From the NCBI GenBank assembly GCA_964433555.1, contig CAYSRG010000005.1, positions 46,477 through 110,476 of the forward strand: 64,000 nucleotides of DNA, read 5' to 3'. The notes under the pieces are model-generated. The model did not search any database, was not told the origin of the DNA, and worked only from the letters and a program-made list of their open reading frames with translations. Below, piece after piece: positions 35,082 through 43,658 of the stretch. The stretch comes from Stramentimicrobium sp964433555 (GTDB lineage: Bacteria; Atribacterota; Phoenicimicrobiia; Phoenicimicrobiales; Stramentimicrobiaceae). Numbering within the stretch: position 1 is the stretch's first letter; every line of letters starts with the position of its first letter. A program made the translations under genes and the position numbers.

Positions 35082-36770
35082 TTACATTTTCTCCGGAGCC
35101 TGTATCCCTAATAAGAATAAAGCGTTTTCTAAAACAACTTTAATGGCACTAACTAGGTATAACCGAGCTTCAGAAAGTTTCCTCTCCTTACCAATAACTT
35201 TAAATTCAGTATAATATTTATGAAATAGGCTGGCTAACTCATGCAAATACCCAGCAATCAAATAGGGTTTACGCTGGAGTGAGCTTCTTTCCACCACCTT
35301 TATAAAAGAGGATAATTTCTTAATAATTTCCAGCTCTTCCTTTTTATCTAGTAGCTTCAGGTCAATTAGTTCTTTCTTTTTATCATCTAATACAATATCT
35401 CTTGTTTTCCCTTTTTCTATTATACTGCATATGCGTGCATAAGCATACTGGATATAAAAAACAGGATTTTCCATGGATTGGGATTTGGCGATATCCAGAT
35501 CAAACTCGGTATGACTGTCATGGCTATACATCAGAAAAAAATATCTAGCAACATCTTTGCCAACCTCTTTTAATAAATCCTTTAAAGTGACGAATTGTCC
35601 ACCCCGGGTACTCATTCCAATAGTGTTGCCGCCTCTAACCAGGGTAACAAATTGCACCAATAGTACCTGAAAAGACTCTTTATCATAACCCAATGCTTGA
35701 ATAGCAGCCTTCATCCTCTTAATATAGCCATGATGATCAGAGCCCCATATGTCAATCAGAGTATTAAAACCTCTATAATATTTATCATTGTGGTAAGCAA
35801 TATCCGAAGCAAAATAAGTAGCCTCACCATTATTTCTGGTTACGACCCTGTCTTTTTCATCTCCGAAATCAGTTGACTTAAACCACAGAGCACCTTTATC
35901 ACTATAAATAAATCCCTCTTGTATTAATTTCTCAATGACCACCTGTACCTTATTTTGAGTGTAAAGAGATTCTTCACTAAACCAATTATCAAATTCTACT
36001 CCAAAAATGATTAAATCTTCTTTTATATCTTGTAAAATTCTCTGTTGGGTATAAGCTTTAAAAAAACGAATTGTATTCAGATCATTTTTCCCCTTAAACT
36101 GTGCTTTATATTTATCCTTAATTTCTTGAGCCAGGGTGACTATATAATCTCCCTGATATCCATTTTCCAGGAATTCAATCTCTTCCCCTAATAATTGTCT
36201 ATAGCGTACCAAAACTGATTCTCCAAGAATATCCATTTGTTTGCCATGATCATTTATATAATACTCTGTTGCTACCTCATAACCAGCGGCCTTTAATATT
36301 CTAGAGAGTGAATCTCCAACTGCAGCACACTTTCCATGGCCAACATGCAACGGACCGGTAGGATTAACACTGACATATTCAACTAATACCTTTTCACCCT
36401 GTCCTATATTGGAATGGCCAAATCTACTTTTTTTGGTCATAATTTCATGTAACACATTATACAATATGTCATTTTTAAAATAGAAATTTATAAAACCTGG
36501 TCCTGCTATTACAATTCTATCGAACAACTCCCGGTTATTCTTTTCAACTTCCTGTACAATAAACTGGGCTATTTTCTTGGCATTGTCTGATATTATGCCG
36601 GATAATTGTAAGGCAATATTAGTAGAAAGATGTCCGTGAGTAGGATTTTTTGGTGTTGTTAAAATAATTGCAGGAATGGTTTTTAGCTCAATTTCACTCT
36701 TTTTCAGATATTGTAAAACAGATTCTCTAATGATTTGTTTTAAGATTTCATCGTTAGTTTTATTAAGCAA
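35082..36770 (-). CDS. argS: Arginyl-tRNA synthetase
   Basis: This 562-residue class I synthetase has the HIGH-like motif PTGPLHVGHGKCAAVGDS (about 132-149), an ArgS N-terminal domain and the C-terminal DALR anticodon-binding domain (IQYAYARICSII, KPYLIAGYLHELASLFHKYY). The KMSK equivalent is GMSTRGGQFVTLKDLL, as usual for ArgRS lacking a canonical KMSK. A tRNA-Arg(CCT) gene lies only 67 bp upstream on the same strand. No T-box was recognised in that gap. Confidence 0.97.
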   Translation of the reverse strand: MLNKTNDEILKQIIRESVLQYLKKSEIELKTIPAIILTTPKNPTHGHLSTNIALQLSGIISDNAKKIAQFIVQEVEKNNRELFDRIVIAGPGFINFYFKNDILYNVLHEIMTKKSRFGHSNIGQGEKVLVEYVSVNPTGPLHVGHGKCAAVGDSLSRILKAAGYEVATEYYINDHGKQMDILGESVLVRYRQLLGEEIEFLENGYQGDYIVTLAQEIKDKYKAQFKGKNDLNTIRFFKAYTQQRILQDIKEDLIIFGVEFDNWFSEESLYTQNKVQVVIEKLIQEGFIYSDKGALWFKSTDFGDEKDRVVTRNNGEATYFASDIAYHNDKYYRGFNTLIDIWGSDHHGYIKRMKAAIQALGYDKESFQVLLVQFVTLVRGGNTIGMSTRGGQFVTLKDLLKEVGKDVARYFFLMYSHDSHTEFDLDIAKSQSMENPVFYIQYAYARICSIIEKGKTRDIVLDDKKKELIDLKLLDKKEELEIIKKLSSFIKVVERSSLQRKPYLIAGYLHELASLFHKYYTEFKVIGKERKLSEARLYLVSAIKVVLENALFLLGIQAPEKM

Positions 36771-36837
36771 TATAATTATCCCCTCTCCTCTGTTTTATAA
36801 TTTATTTTGTTACTTAATAATGGTATTACTATAATAA

Positions 36838-36913
36838 TGGAGCGCCCGAGAAGAGTCGAACTTCCAACACGGGGCTTAGGAAGCCCCTGCTCTATCCATT
36901 GAGCTACGGGCGC
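36838..36913 (-). tRNA. tRNA-Arg (anticodon CCT)
   Basis: This 76-nt tRNA has acceptor arms GCGCCCG/CGGGCGC, a T discriminator and encoded CCA. The anticodon arm GGGGC-TTCCTAA-GCCCC reads CCT (decodes AGG). It lies directly upstream of argS, so tRNA and synthetase may share a transcript. Confidence 0.95.
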
Positions 36914-36930
36914 TCGAAACCGAACATAAT

Positions 36931-36962
36931 ATTGTCAGGGGAGGCATCCCCTGAAACCCCTC
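36931..36962. repeat. Dispersed palindrome family, copy upstream of tRNA-Arg
   Basis: The copy reads attgtcaggggaggcatc then ccctgaaacccctc, with a perfect CAGGGGA-type stem. It is followed by a TATA-rich tail (agtatatattatacag, to about 37001) that resembles the tail of the copy at 59155. The rest of the 305-bp gap before oppF holds nothing recognisable. Confidence 0.75.
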
Positions 36963-37218
36963 AATAATTAGTATATATTATACAGTATATAGTATATCGT
37001 GGTGCGTTTTTGGTTTTCAATTCATCTTGATAATAAAAATAATATGTTGCTGATATTTTATCAAAAATTTTACTAAGTAAATATAATTTCAAAAATTCTT
37101 TTGCCAATTATTTTAACATAAAAAATATGGATTAACAATTTGATAACAACTACATTATTATAGAATAATTTATTTTAGATACAGTATCATTAGTTTAAGT
37201 AGATTATTTGTTTAATAA

Positions 37219-38184
37219 TTAATAAAGGTGGCAGGATACAAAGTGTCCCTTCTCTATTTCTTTTAACTGGGGTTCCACATTGAAGCAAACTTCCATCACT
37301 TTCTGGCATCTGGGATGAAAACGACAGCCTGTTGGAGGATTAGCCGGACTGGGTACATCACCCTTTAATAAAATTCGTTTTCTCTTGAAATTAGGATTGG
37401 GAACCGGAACTGCAGATACCAGCGCCTGGGCATAAGGGTGAAGAGTATTATCAAAAAATATATTTTTAGGTGCAATTTCTACAATCTTACCTAAATACAT
37501 CACTGCAACCCTATCACTGATATACTTGATAACACTTAAATCATGGGCAATAAATAAGTAGGTAAGGTTAAACTCCTTTTGTAATTCTTTAAATAGATTA
37601 ATTATTTGCGATCGGATAGATACATCTAGTGCTGATACGGCTTCATCGCAAATTATTATTTTGGGATTTAAGGCTAAAGCACGGGCAATTCCTATCCTTT
37701 GCCTTTGTCCACCACTAAACTCATGTGGAAAACGATCCATATAATCAGGTGGTATACCTACTCTTTCTAATAACTCTCCGACTCTTTTTGGTCTTGTTCT
37801 ATTATCTAACAGGTTGTGGGTAACTAATCCCTCAGCTATAATATTCTTTATCTTCATTCTAGGATCAAGAGAACTATAGGGATCCTGAAATATAATCTGT
37901 AAATCCTTTCTATAGCTTCTCATCTGCTTTTTATTTACTATAGCAATATTTTCCCCCAGAAATATAATTTCTCCACTGGTAGGTTCCTCTAAACGGAGAA
38001 TGGTTAGAGCAGTGGTTGATTTACCGCATCCTGACTCACCAACCAGACCCAGGGTTTCCCCATTATAAATATCAAAGTTAATATTATCAACTGCTTTAAT
38101 CCAGCCTACTGTTCTTCTAAAGACACCTTTTTTAATGGGAAAATATTTAATCAAATTTCTCACTGATATTAATTGATTATTCAA
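37219..38184 (-). CDS. oppF: Oligopeptide ABC transporter ATPase OppF
   Basis: This 321-residue ATPase has Walker A GLVGESGCGKSTTAL (about 50-64), Q-loop IIFQDPYSSLDPRM, signature FSGGQRQRIGIARAL, Walker B KIIICDEAVSALDVS, and the C-terminal oligopeptide/dipeptide transporter region GDVPSPANPPTGCRFHPRCQKVMEVC (with four Cys in that region). It powers oligopeptide import with OppD. It overlaps oppD by 8 nt and ends the operon. Confidence 0.96.
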   Translation of the reverse strand: MNNQLISVRNLIKYFPIKKGVFRRTVGWIKAVDNINFDIYNGETLGLVGESGCGKSTTALTILRLEEPTSGEIIFLGENIAIVNKKQMRSYRKDLQIIFQDPYSSLDPRMKIKNIIAEGLVTHNLLDNRTRPKRVGELLERVGIPPDYMDRFPHEFSGGQRQRIGIARALALNPKIIICDEAVSALDVSIRSQIINLFKELQKEFNLTYLFIAHDLSVIKYISDRVAVMYLGKIVEIAPKNIFFDNTLHPYAQALVSAVPVPNPNFKRKRILLKGDVPSPANPPTGCRFHPRCQKVMEVCFNVEPQLKEIEKGHFVSCHLY

Positions 38185-39211
38185 CTGCTGTTAACCTCTT
38201 GCTAAAGGAAATCCTTTCCGCTTCTTTTTTTACTCTATCCACATACCAGCAACGAACCATATGATTATCTTCAATTCTTTCCAGTAATGGCTCTTCCTTC
38301 TTACATTTCTCGGTAGCAAAAATACAACGAGGATGAAACTTGCATCCCAAAGGGAAATGTAGCGGGTCTGGCACTATACCAGGTATTGATTCTAACTTTT
38401 CTAAATCTAAATCTAATCTTGGTATAGAAGTAAGTAATCCAAAGGTATAAGGATGGAGAGGAGAAAAAAATATCGTACGGGTATCAGCATATTCCATAAT
38501 CTTACCGGCATACATAACAGCAATACGATCAGCAATCTCAGCTATTACTCCTAAATCATGGGTAATCATAATTAATGAGCTGTTAAACTGCTGTAAAAGG
38601 TTTTTCATCAAATCTAATATCTGAGCCTGAATAGTAACATCTAAAGATGTGGTTGGCTCATCCGCGATAAGCAAAATTGGATCACAAGCCAGAGCCATAG
38701 CAATCATCGCTCTCTGCCTCATTCCTCCGCTTAACTGATGGGGATACTCATCTACCCGTTGTTGCGGAATAGGTATTCCTACTTTTTCTAAAAGATCAAT
38801 TGCCTTCTTTCTAGCTTCTTGATTACTCATTTTATAATGTATTTTTAAAGATTCAGAAATTTGATAACCGATAGAAAAAACAGGATTTAAAGAGGTCATG
38901 GGTTCCTGAAAAATCATGGCAATCTCTTTTCCTCTTATTTTTCGCATCTGGTTATCGCTTTTCTTAAGTAAATCATCCCCTTTAAAGATAATTTCACCTT
39001 CAACTGTCTTGCCGGGATAATCCAGTAATCTGACAATAGAAAAAGCAGTAACACTTTTACCACAACCTGATTCGCCAACCAATCCCAAGGTTTCTCCTTG
39101 ATATACTTCAAAATCAACACCATCAACAGCTTTTACAATTCCATTTTCTGTAAAAAAATGGGTCTTTAGATTTTTTACCTGCAGGACTATCTGTTTATTA
39201 TTATCTCTCAT
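38177..39211 (-). CDS. oppD: Oligopeptide ABC transporter ATPase OppD
   Basis: This 344-residue ATPase has Walker A GLVGESGCGKSVTAFSI, Q-loop MIFQEPMTSLNPVF, signature LSGGMRQRAMIAMAL, Walker B ILLIADEPTTSLDVT and the C-terminal GIVPDPLHFPLGCKFHPRCIFATEKC motif. Its ATG touches the oppC stop and it overlaps oppF, so all transport genes are tightly coupled. Confidence 0.96.
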   Translation of the reverse strand: MRDNNKQIVLQVKNLKTHFFTENGIVKAVDGVDFEVYQGETLGLVGESGCGKSVTAFSIVRLLDYPGKTVEGEIIFKGDDLLKKSDNQMRKIRGKEIAMIFQEPMTSLNPVFSIGYQISESLKIHYKMSNQEARKKAIDLLEKVGIPIPQQRVDEYPHQLSGGMRQRAMIAMALACDPILLIADEPTTSLDVTIQAQILDLMKNLLQQFNSSLIMITHDLGVIAEIADRIAVMYAGKIMEYADTRTIFFSPLHPYTFGLLTSIPRLDLDLEKLESIPGIVPDPLHFPLGCKFHPRCIFATEKCKKEEPLLERIEDNHMVRCWYVDRVKKEAERISFSKRLTAVE

Positions 39212-40179
39212 TATAATTCACCCCTCAGACGCGGATCCAGAATATCTCTCAGGGTATCTCCTACTAAATTCCAGGAAAGGACAAATAAAACTATAAATAT
39301 CCCGGGGAAAAATACCGCATACCAATATTCTCCAGCCTTCCCCGGTGAACCAATAATCCAATTACGAGCAAAGCTAACCATTTGACCCCAATCTGCATAT
39401 CCTAAAGGAGCTCCAACTCCTAAAAAGCTGAGGGCTGCAGCAGTAACTACCATTGAACCGATGTTCATGCTTGCCTGGACTAACACTGGGAAAATGGTAT
39501 TGGGTAGTAAATGAAAGAAAATGATACGAAAATCTTTTACTCCTAAAGCTTTTGCTGCCATAACATATATCTCTTCTTTGGTACACAAAATACTTCCTCT
39601 TATGACCCTGCTATATCCCATCCAGCCAAAGGCAATAAGTGCTATCATTACCTTGTCCAAGCCCCTTCCTAAAATTGTAGTCAAAACCATTGCCGCAACT
39701 AAAAAGGGAATGGATAAAAAGATATCGGTTAAACGCATTAACAATTCATCTATCCAGCCGCCAAAATAAGCGGCAATCGAACCCCCAATAAGTCCAATTA
39801 ACATAGAGCAAGTCACAGTGATAATCCCAACACGAAAGGCTGTTCTGGTTCCCCAGATTAATCCGTAAAATATATCATAACCACCCTGGGCAGTGCCAAA
39901 AATCGCTTTATCCCTGGCAATAGGTTGTCCCAAACTTTCATAGATATATCTCATATCATCGGATATGGGAAATCCTGGTGGTTGTGGTTCTACATCCCAG
40001 GACATACGAGGTATTTGATAAGGATCGGGAAATAAAGGAGGAGCAATATAGGGAGCAAAAATAGCGATAAGAACAAATATTAGAAGAAGTAATAAACCTA
40101 TCAGCGAAGTTGTGTTACTCAGTAATTTCTTAATTATTCTATACATTTTGTTATTACTCCAATCTAACCCGGGGATCAA
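39211..40179 (-). CDS. oppC: Oligopeptide ABC transporter permease OppC
   Basis: This 322-residue permease has six predicted membrane segments and the EAA loop AAKALGVKDFRIIFFHLLPNT. The long periplasmic stretch after the first helix (about 45-100) and the C-terminal DTLRDILDPRLRG are typical of OppC/DppC proteins. It overlaps oppB by 26 nt. Confidence 0.95.
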   Translation of the reverse strand: MIPGLDWSNNKMYRIIKKLLSNTTSLIGLLLLLIFVLIAIFAPYIAPPLFPDPYQIPRMSWDVEPQPPGFPISDDMRYIYESLGQPIARDKAIFGTAQGGYDIFYGLIWGTRTAFRVGIITVTCSMLIGLIGGSIAAYFGGWIDELLMRLTDIFLSIPFLVAAMVLTTILGRGLDKVMIALIAFGWMGYSRVIRGSILCTKEEIYVMAAKALGVKDFRIIFFHLLPNTIFPVLVQASMNIGSMVVTAAALSFLGVGAPLGYADWGQMVSFARNWIIGSPGKAGEYWYAVFFPGIFIVLFVLSWNLVGDTLRDILDPRLRGEL

Positions 40180-41191
40180 TTAAAGCGTAAGAAATATCTA
40201 CAATTAAATTGCCTATTACCATCATGAAGGCAAATAATAGAGCAAATCCAATGACTGATCCATAGTCCAATTGCTGCGCAGAAGAAGCAGCCCAAAAACC
40301 CAGTCCAGGATAGGTAAATACCGTCTCAGTGATAACCACACCCCCCAGCATTTGAACAATCATCATTCCCGCTACGGTTACTACAGGTATTAGAGCATTC
40401 TTTCGGGCATGCTGATGGATAACCCTTTTTTCATCTACTCCCTTAGCTCGAGCAGTACGGATATAATCTTTTCTCAGGGTTTCCAGCATACTGGAACGAG
40501 TAATTCTAAGTAAATAAGCCCAGTTAATGTAAGAGAGGGTAATAATTGGTCCAATTAAATGCTTTATTGCATCCCAGAAAATATCGAGACGTCCATTTAA
40601 AAGAGAATCAATAGTAATAAAATAGGTGTAATTCTTAAAACTATCACCGCTATATACAACATACTGTGCCCAGGTACTTAGCCTTCCGGGTGGCAACCAC
40701 CCTAATATGCCATAAAAGATAAATAATACCAATAAGCCGAAGATAAAGGTTGGTAAGGACCAGCCAATTATAGCCGTTACCCTGATAGTCTGATCCAGTA
40801 AATCATTATGATGGACCGCAGAGATAACACCTAACCAGATTCCCACCAGAATAACCGGTATAATGGAATAGAAAACTAATTCCAAAGTTGCCGGAAAACG
40901 TTGCATAATAGCCTCCCAGACCGGTTGATTGGCAGTGGGAGACCAGCCAAAATCAAGCTTTACTAACGACTTCAGCCAATAAATATAACCAGCAGGGAAT
41001 TGATCATCCAGATGATACTTATCAATCAACCGCTGAGCTGCCTGTGGATTTTTCAGGACACTAGGATCGTTAATATAGGTTGCCAATCTCTCCATGGGAC
41101 TTAACAGCGAAAAAAGACAGAATATCAGGAAACTTACTCCTAATAGAATTAAAGGCAACATTAAGAGACGTCTTATAATGTATGATAACAT
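40154..41191 (-). CDS. oppB: Oligopeptide ABC transporter permease OppB
   Basis: This 345-residue permease begins MLSYIIRRLLMLPLILLGVSFLIFCL, typical of OppB/DppB, and has the EAA loop TARAKGVDEKRVIHQHARKNALIPV plus GGVVITETVFTYPGLG and SYALIDPRVRLE at the end. It is separated from oppA by 368 bp with a hairpin and a dispersed palindrome, which may set different expression levels for binding protein and permeases. Confidence 0.95.
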   Translation of the reverse strand: MLSYIIRRLLMLPLILLGVSFLIFCLFSLLSPMERLATYINDPSVLKNPQAAQRLIDKYHLDDQFPAGYIYWLKSLVKLDFGWSPTANQPVWEAIMQRFPATLELVFYSIIPVILVGIWLGVISAVHHNDLLDQTIRVTAIIGWSLPTFIFGLLVLFIFYGILGWLPPGRLSTWAQYVVYSGDSFKNYTYFITIDSLLNGRLDIFWDAIKHLIGPIITLSYINWAYLLRITRSSMLETLRKDYIRTARAKGVDEKRVIHQHARKNALIPVVTVAGMMIVQMLGGVVITETVFTYPGLGFWAASSAQQLDYGSVIGFALLFAFMMVIGNLIVDISYALIDPRVRLE

Positions 41192-41264
41192 TTTCTCTTC
41201 ATTCCTCTTTATAGAAAACTTAAAACTTCTTTCAATTTAAAAATAACAAATTTACCAAGAATAA

Positions 41265-41297
41265 ATTTTTAAGGAGAATCCGTCCTCTTAAGATTCA
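41265..41297. repeat. Dispersed palindrome family, divergent copy between oppA and oppB
   Basis: The copy reads ttttaaggagaatccgtc then ctcttaagattcac. Both arms have changed together relative to the consensus (AAGGAG with CTCTT), keeping the pairing. Such covariation hints at an RNA-level role. Confidence 0.6.
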
Positions 41298-41464
41298 CTG
41301 AAAATAAGATCAAGATTAATATTTAATATTACTTTAAATATCTTTTTTATAAGATAATATCTTTATATAATAAATACTAATTTACCTAAGGCCTAAATCA
41401 TATTGATTATATTCTATCATAAATCATAAAATCTCATTGGTTGTTCATTATTAATAAAAATACA

Positions 41465-41497
41465 ATGGAGTGGAAATTATAATCACTTCCACTCCAT
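41465..41497 (-). terminator. Intra-operon hairpin after oppA
   Basis: An 11-bp perfect stem (atggagtggaa at 41465-41475 with ttccactccat at 41487-41497) lies 62 bp past the oppA stop. It is followed on the minus strand by TGTATTTTTATT, so partial termination is plausible, as is common for binding-protein genes. Confidence 0.7.
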
Positions 41498-41559
41498 TTT
41501 TATTTTATTAATCACTCAACATCAGTCGCAATCACAGGAAAATAATATTAACATCTTAC

Positions 41560-43416
41560 TTACTCTTTGTAAATATAGTAGAAATCAGCACCTTGTGGCA
41601 TACCAGATATTATCGGATTATAATACCACCCCTTGACCCAGTCTCTCTGGACATGGATTCCGATAGGCTGGTATAGATAGAGCGCCACAGCCTGTTCATG
41701 AGCCATTCTGGTTAATTTTTCATAAATGCTCTTCTGTTCTTCTGGATCAACTGATTTCAGTGCCTTTTCGATAAGCGGATCTATATTCTCTTTTGCCCAA
41801 TCTACATATATCTTTCCGTAATAAGCACTGTATGTCCCATTGCTCCCCAGGTAAGTGGGTGCCCAGTTGTGAGGATGGGGATAATCCGCCAGCCAACCGA
41901 TGGTGTACATGGGAAGTTGTTCTGCCAGGAACTGTTTCAGATAGGATGACCACTGTACACCAACCGAGGTAAGCTCGAACTTGGGATTCACCATCCTGGC
42001 ATAGGTAGAAAGCATATCACAAACATTTTTACGGACATCATTCCCTTCATTATAGAAGATATTGAATTTGCATCCTTTTTCCCAGAGCTCTCCACCCCAG
42101 GCTAACTTGAATTCCTCTGTTGCCTTTGCTATATCAAATTCATAGTAAGATTCTGGATCTTCTGTGTAACCATACAATGGATCAGGAAATGGTCCGGGAT
42201 TGCGTTTTGCCTGTCCCTGCATTGATTTTTCGATATTAATATCATAGGGGAACAGGTAGGAAAATCCTCTTCGAACGTGAATATCCGAGAAGAAATCAGG
42301 CGGAATTCCCTCTCCATCTAATTTACCACTTCCTAAATTAGCATTACCTTCAGCATTTAGTAGCCAGGGCATATTTGTTACAACATTAGATAATTGGGGT
42401 AAACCAGTGATTAGTTCTGTTCCTTCCATGGTTTCAGCTTCGTTCATATTGGTTACCGGGACATAGCAGATATCTGCATCACCCCTCTGCAGCATTAGCT
42501 TCCGGGTAGTCCATTCGTTAATATACTGATAGACAACTTCTTTTAACTTGGCAGGTCCTCTCCAATGATCATCAAATCTCTCCAGCATGACAGTTTCTTC
42601 TGGAACCCATCTTACCAATTTAAAGGGACCGGTACCGTTTGCTATACTATATAGTGGATCCTCCTCATTTTGTGGATCATGATAATTCCACCAGGTATCT
42701 GCCTGATGATCCCAAGCTCCCTGTTCAATAGACCATTTTTTATTGATAATGGACGACCATCCACCACCATGAGCCAGGATATTCAAAAACGGCGCATATG
42801 GTTGAGCTAAATGAAAGACAATATTATTGCCTTGAACTTCTACTGCTCTATCCACATAATCAGTATAGACTTTAATCATGGCCTCTTTATATTCAGGTAA
42901 TAGCTCACCATCTTCATTAAACATATCAGCATAATTTTCTACACCAGCCAGTTCAACAGCAAGTTCTTCGATACTAATGATCCCTAAAAGCGGTTCTAAC
43001 AGCATCCAACAGGGGCCCCCGGCACGGTCAAAGATCATACCTCTTTCAAAACTGTATTCCACATCCTCCGGTGTCAGAATTTCGCCGTTATGGAAACGAA
43101 CACCATATCTAATGGGGAAGATATAGTCTAAACCACCATATTTGATTAATCCATTATCGGCTGAAGGTATTTGTAAGGCGAGCATTGGTACAAATTTTTC
43201 AATACTCTCTCCATCATAAGCAATCAGGTTATCGTAAATCTGGAAAATAACTTCACCACTCGCTGTGTCATAACTCCAATGAGGATCCATAGTCTCCGGT
43301 CCGCCAATTAAGGCATAAACAATTCTATCGGGATTGGGGACCTGAGCAGTAACCATGGTTGCCACCCCCATTATTAAGGAAATAGCCAAAATTATTGATA
43401 ATAATTGCTTATTCAA
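41560..43416 (-). CDS. oppA: Oligopeptide/dipeptide ABC transporter substrate-binding protein
   Basis: This 618-residue secreted protein of SBP family 5 has an N-terminal signal peptide (MNKQLLSIILAISLIMGVA, cleavage probably after TAQ) and no lipobox Cys, so it is probably free or anchored by other means. Family motifs are seen in LDYIFPIRYGVRFHNGEILTPEDVEYSFER and ANGTGPFKLVRWVPEETVMLERFDDHW. It heads the oppABCDF unit. The ligand could be an oligopeptide, dipeptide or sugar, since the family is broad. Confidence 0.93.
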   Translation of the reverse strand: MNKQLLSIILAISLIMGVATMVTAQVPNPDRIVYALIGGPETMDPHWSYDTASGEVIFQIYDNLIAYDGESIEKFVPMLALQIPSADNGLIKYGGLDYIFPIRYGVRFHNGEILTPEDVEYSFERGMIFDRAGGPCWMLLEPLLGIISIEELAVELAGVENYADMFNEDGELLPEYKEAMIKVYTDYVDRAVEVQGNNIVFHLAQPYAPFLNILAHGGGWSSIINKKWSIEQGAWDHQADTWWNYHDPQNEEDPLYSIANGTGPFKLVRWVPEETVMLERFDDHWRGPAKLKEVVYQYINEWTTRKLMLQRGDADICYVPVTNMNEAETMEGTELITGLPQLSNVVTNMPWLLNAEGNANLGSGKLDGEGIPPDFFSDIHVRRGFSYLFPYDINIEKSMQGQAKRNPGPFPDPLYGYTEDPESYYEFDIAKATEEFKLAWGGELWEKGCKFNIFYNEGNDVRKNVCDMLSTYARMVNPKFELTSVGVQWSSYLKQFLAEQLPMYTIGWLADYPHPHNWAPTYLGSNGTYSAYYGKIYVDWAKENIDPLIEKALKSVDPEEQKSIYEKLTRMAHEQAVALYLYQPIGIHVQRDWVKGWYYNPIISGMPQGADFYYIYKE

Positions 43417-43658
43417 TCCATTTTCCTCCTTCTATTTTATATTTTCATAAATATCCTTTATTATTTTATTGCACTACCTTAATCTTTCACCTCCCCTCTA
43501 TTTAAATTATTTTGTTTTCCCTGTCTCTTTTTGCTTTCTCCTATTTTAAATTCAAGTAAACTTTAGCTTATCAGTTTTAACTTGCTTAGTTAATTGGTCA
43601 CCTATAATATTATATATTATTATTATATTAAATAAAAAGAAATATTTTATTAATTATT

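Noticed and set aside
36771..36837. T-box leader for argS
   Set aside because: Only 67 bp remain between the tRNA-Arg gene and argS, with no T-box or specifier-loop sequence visible.
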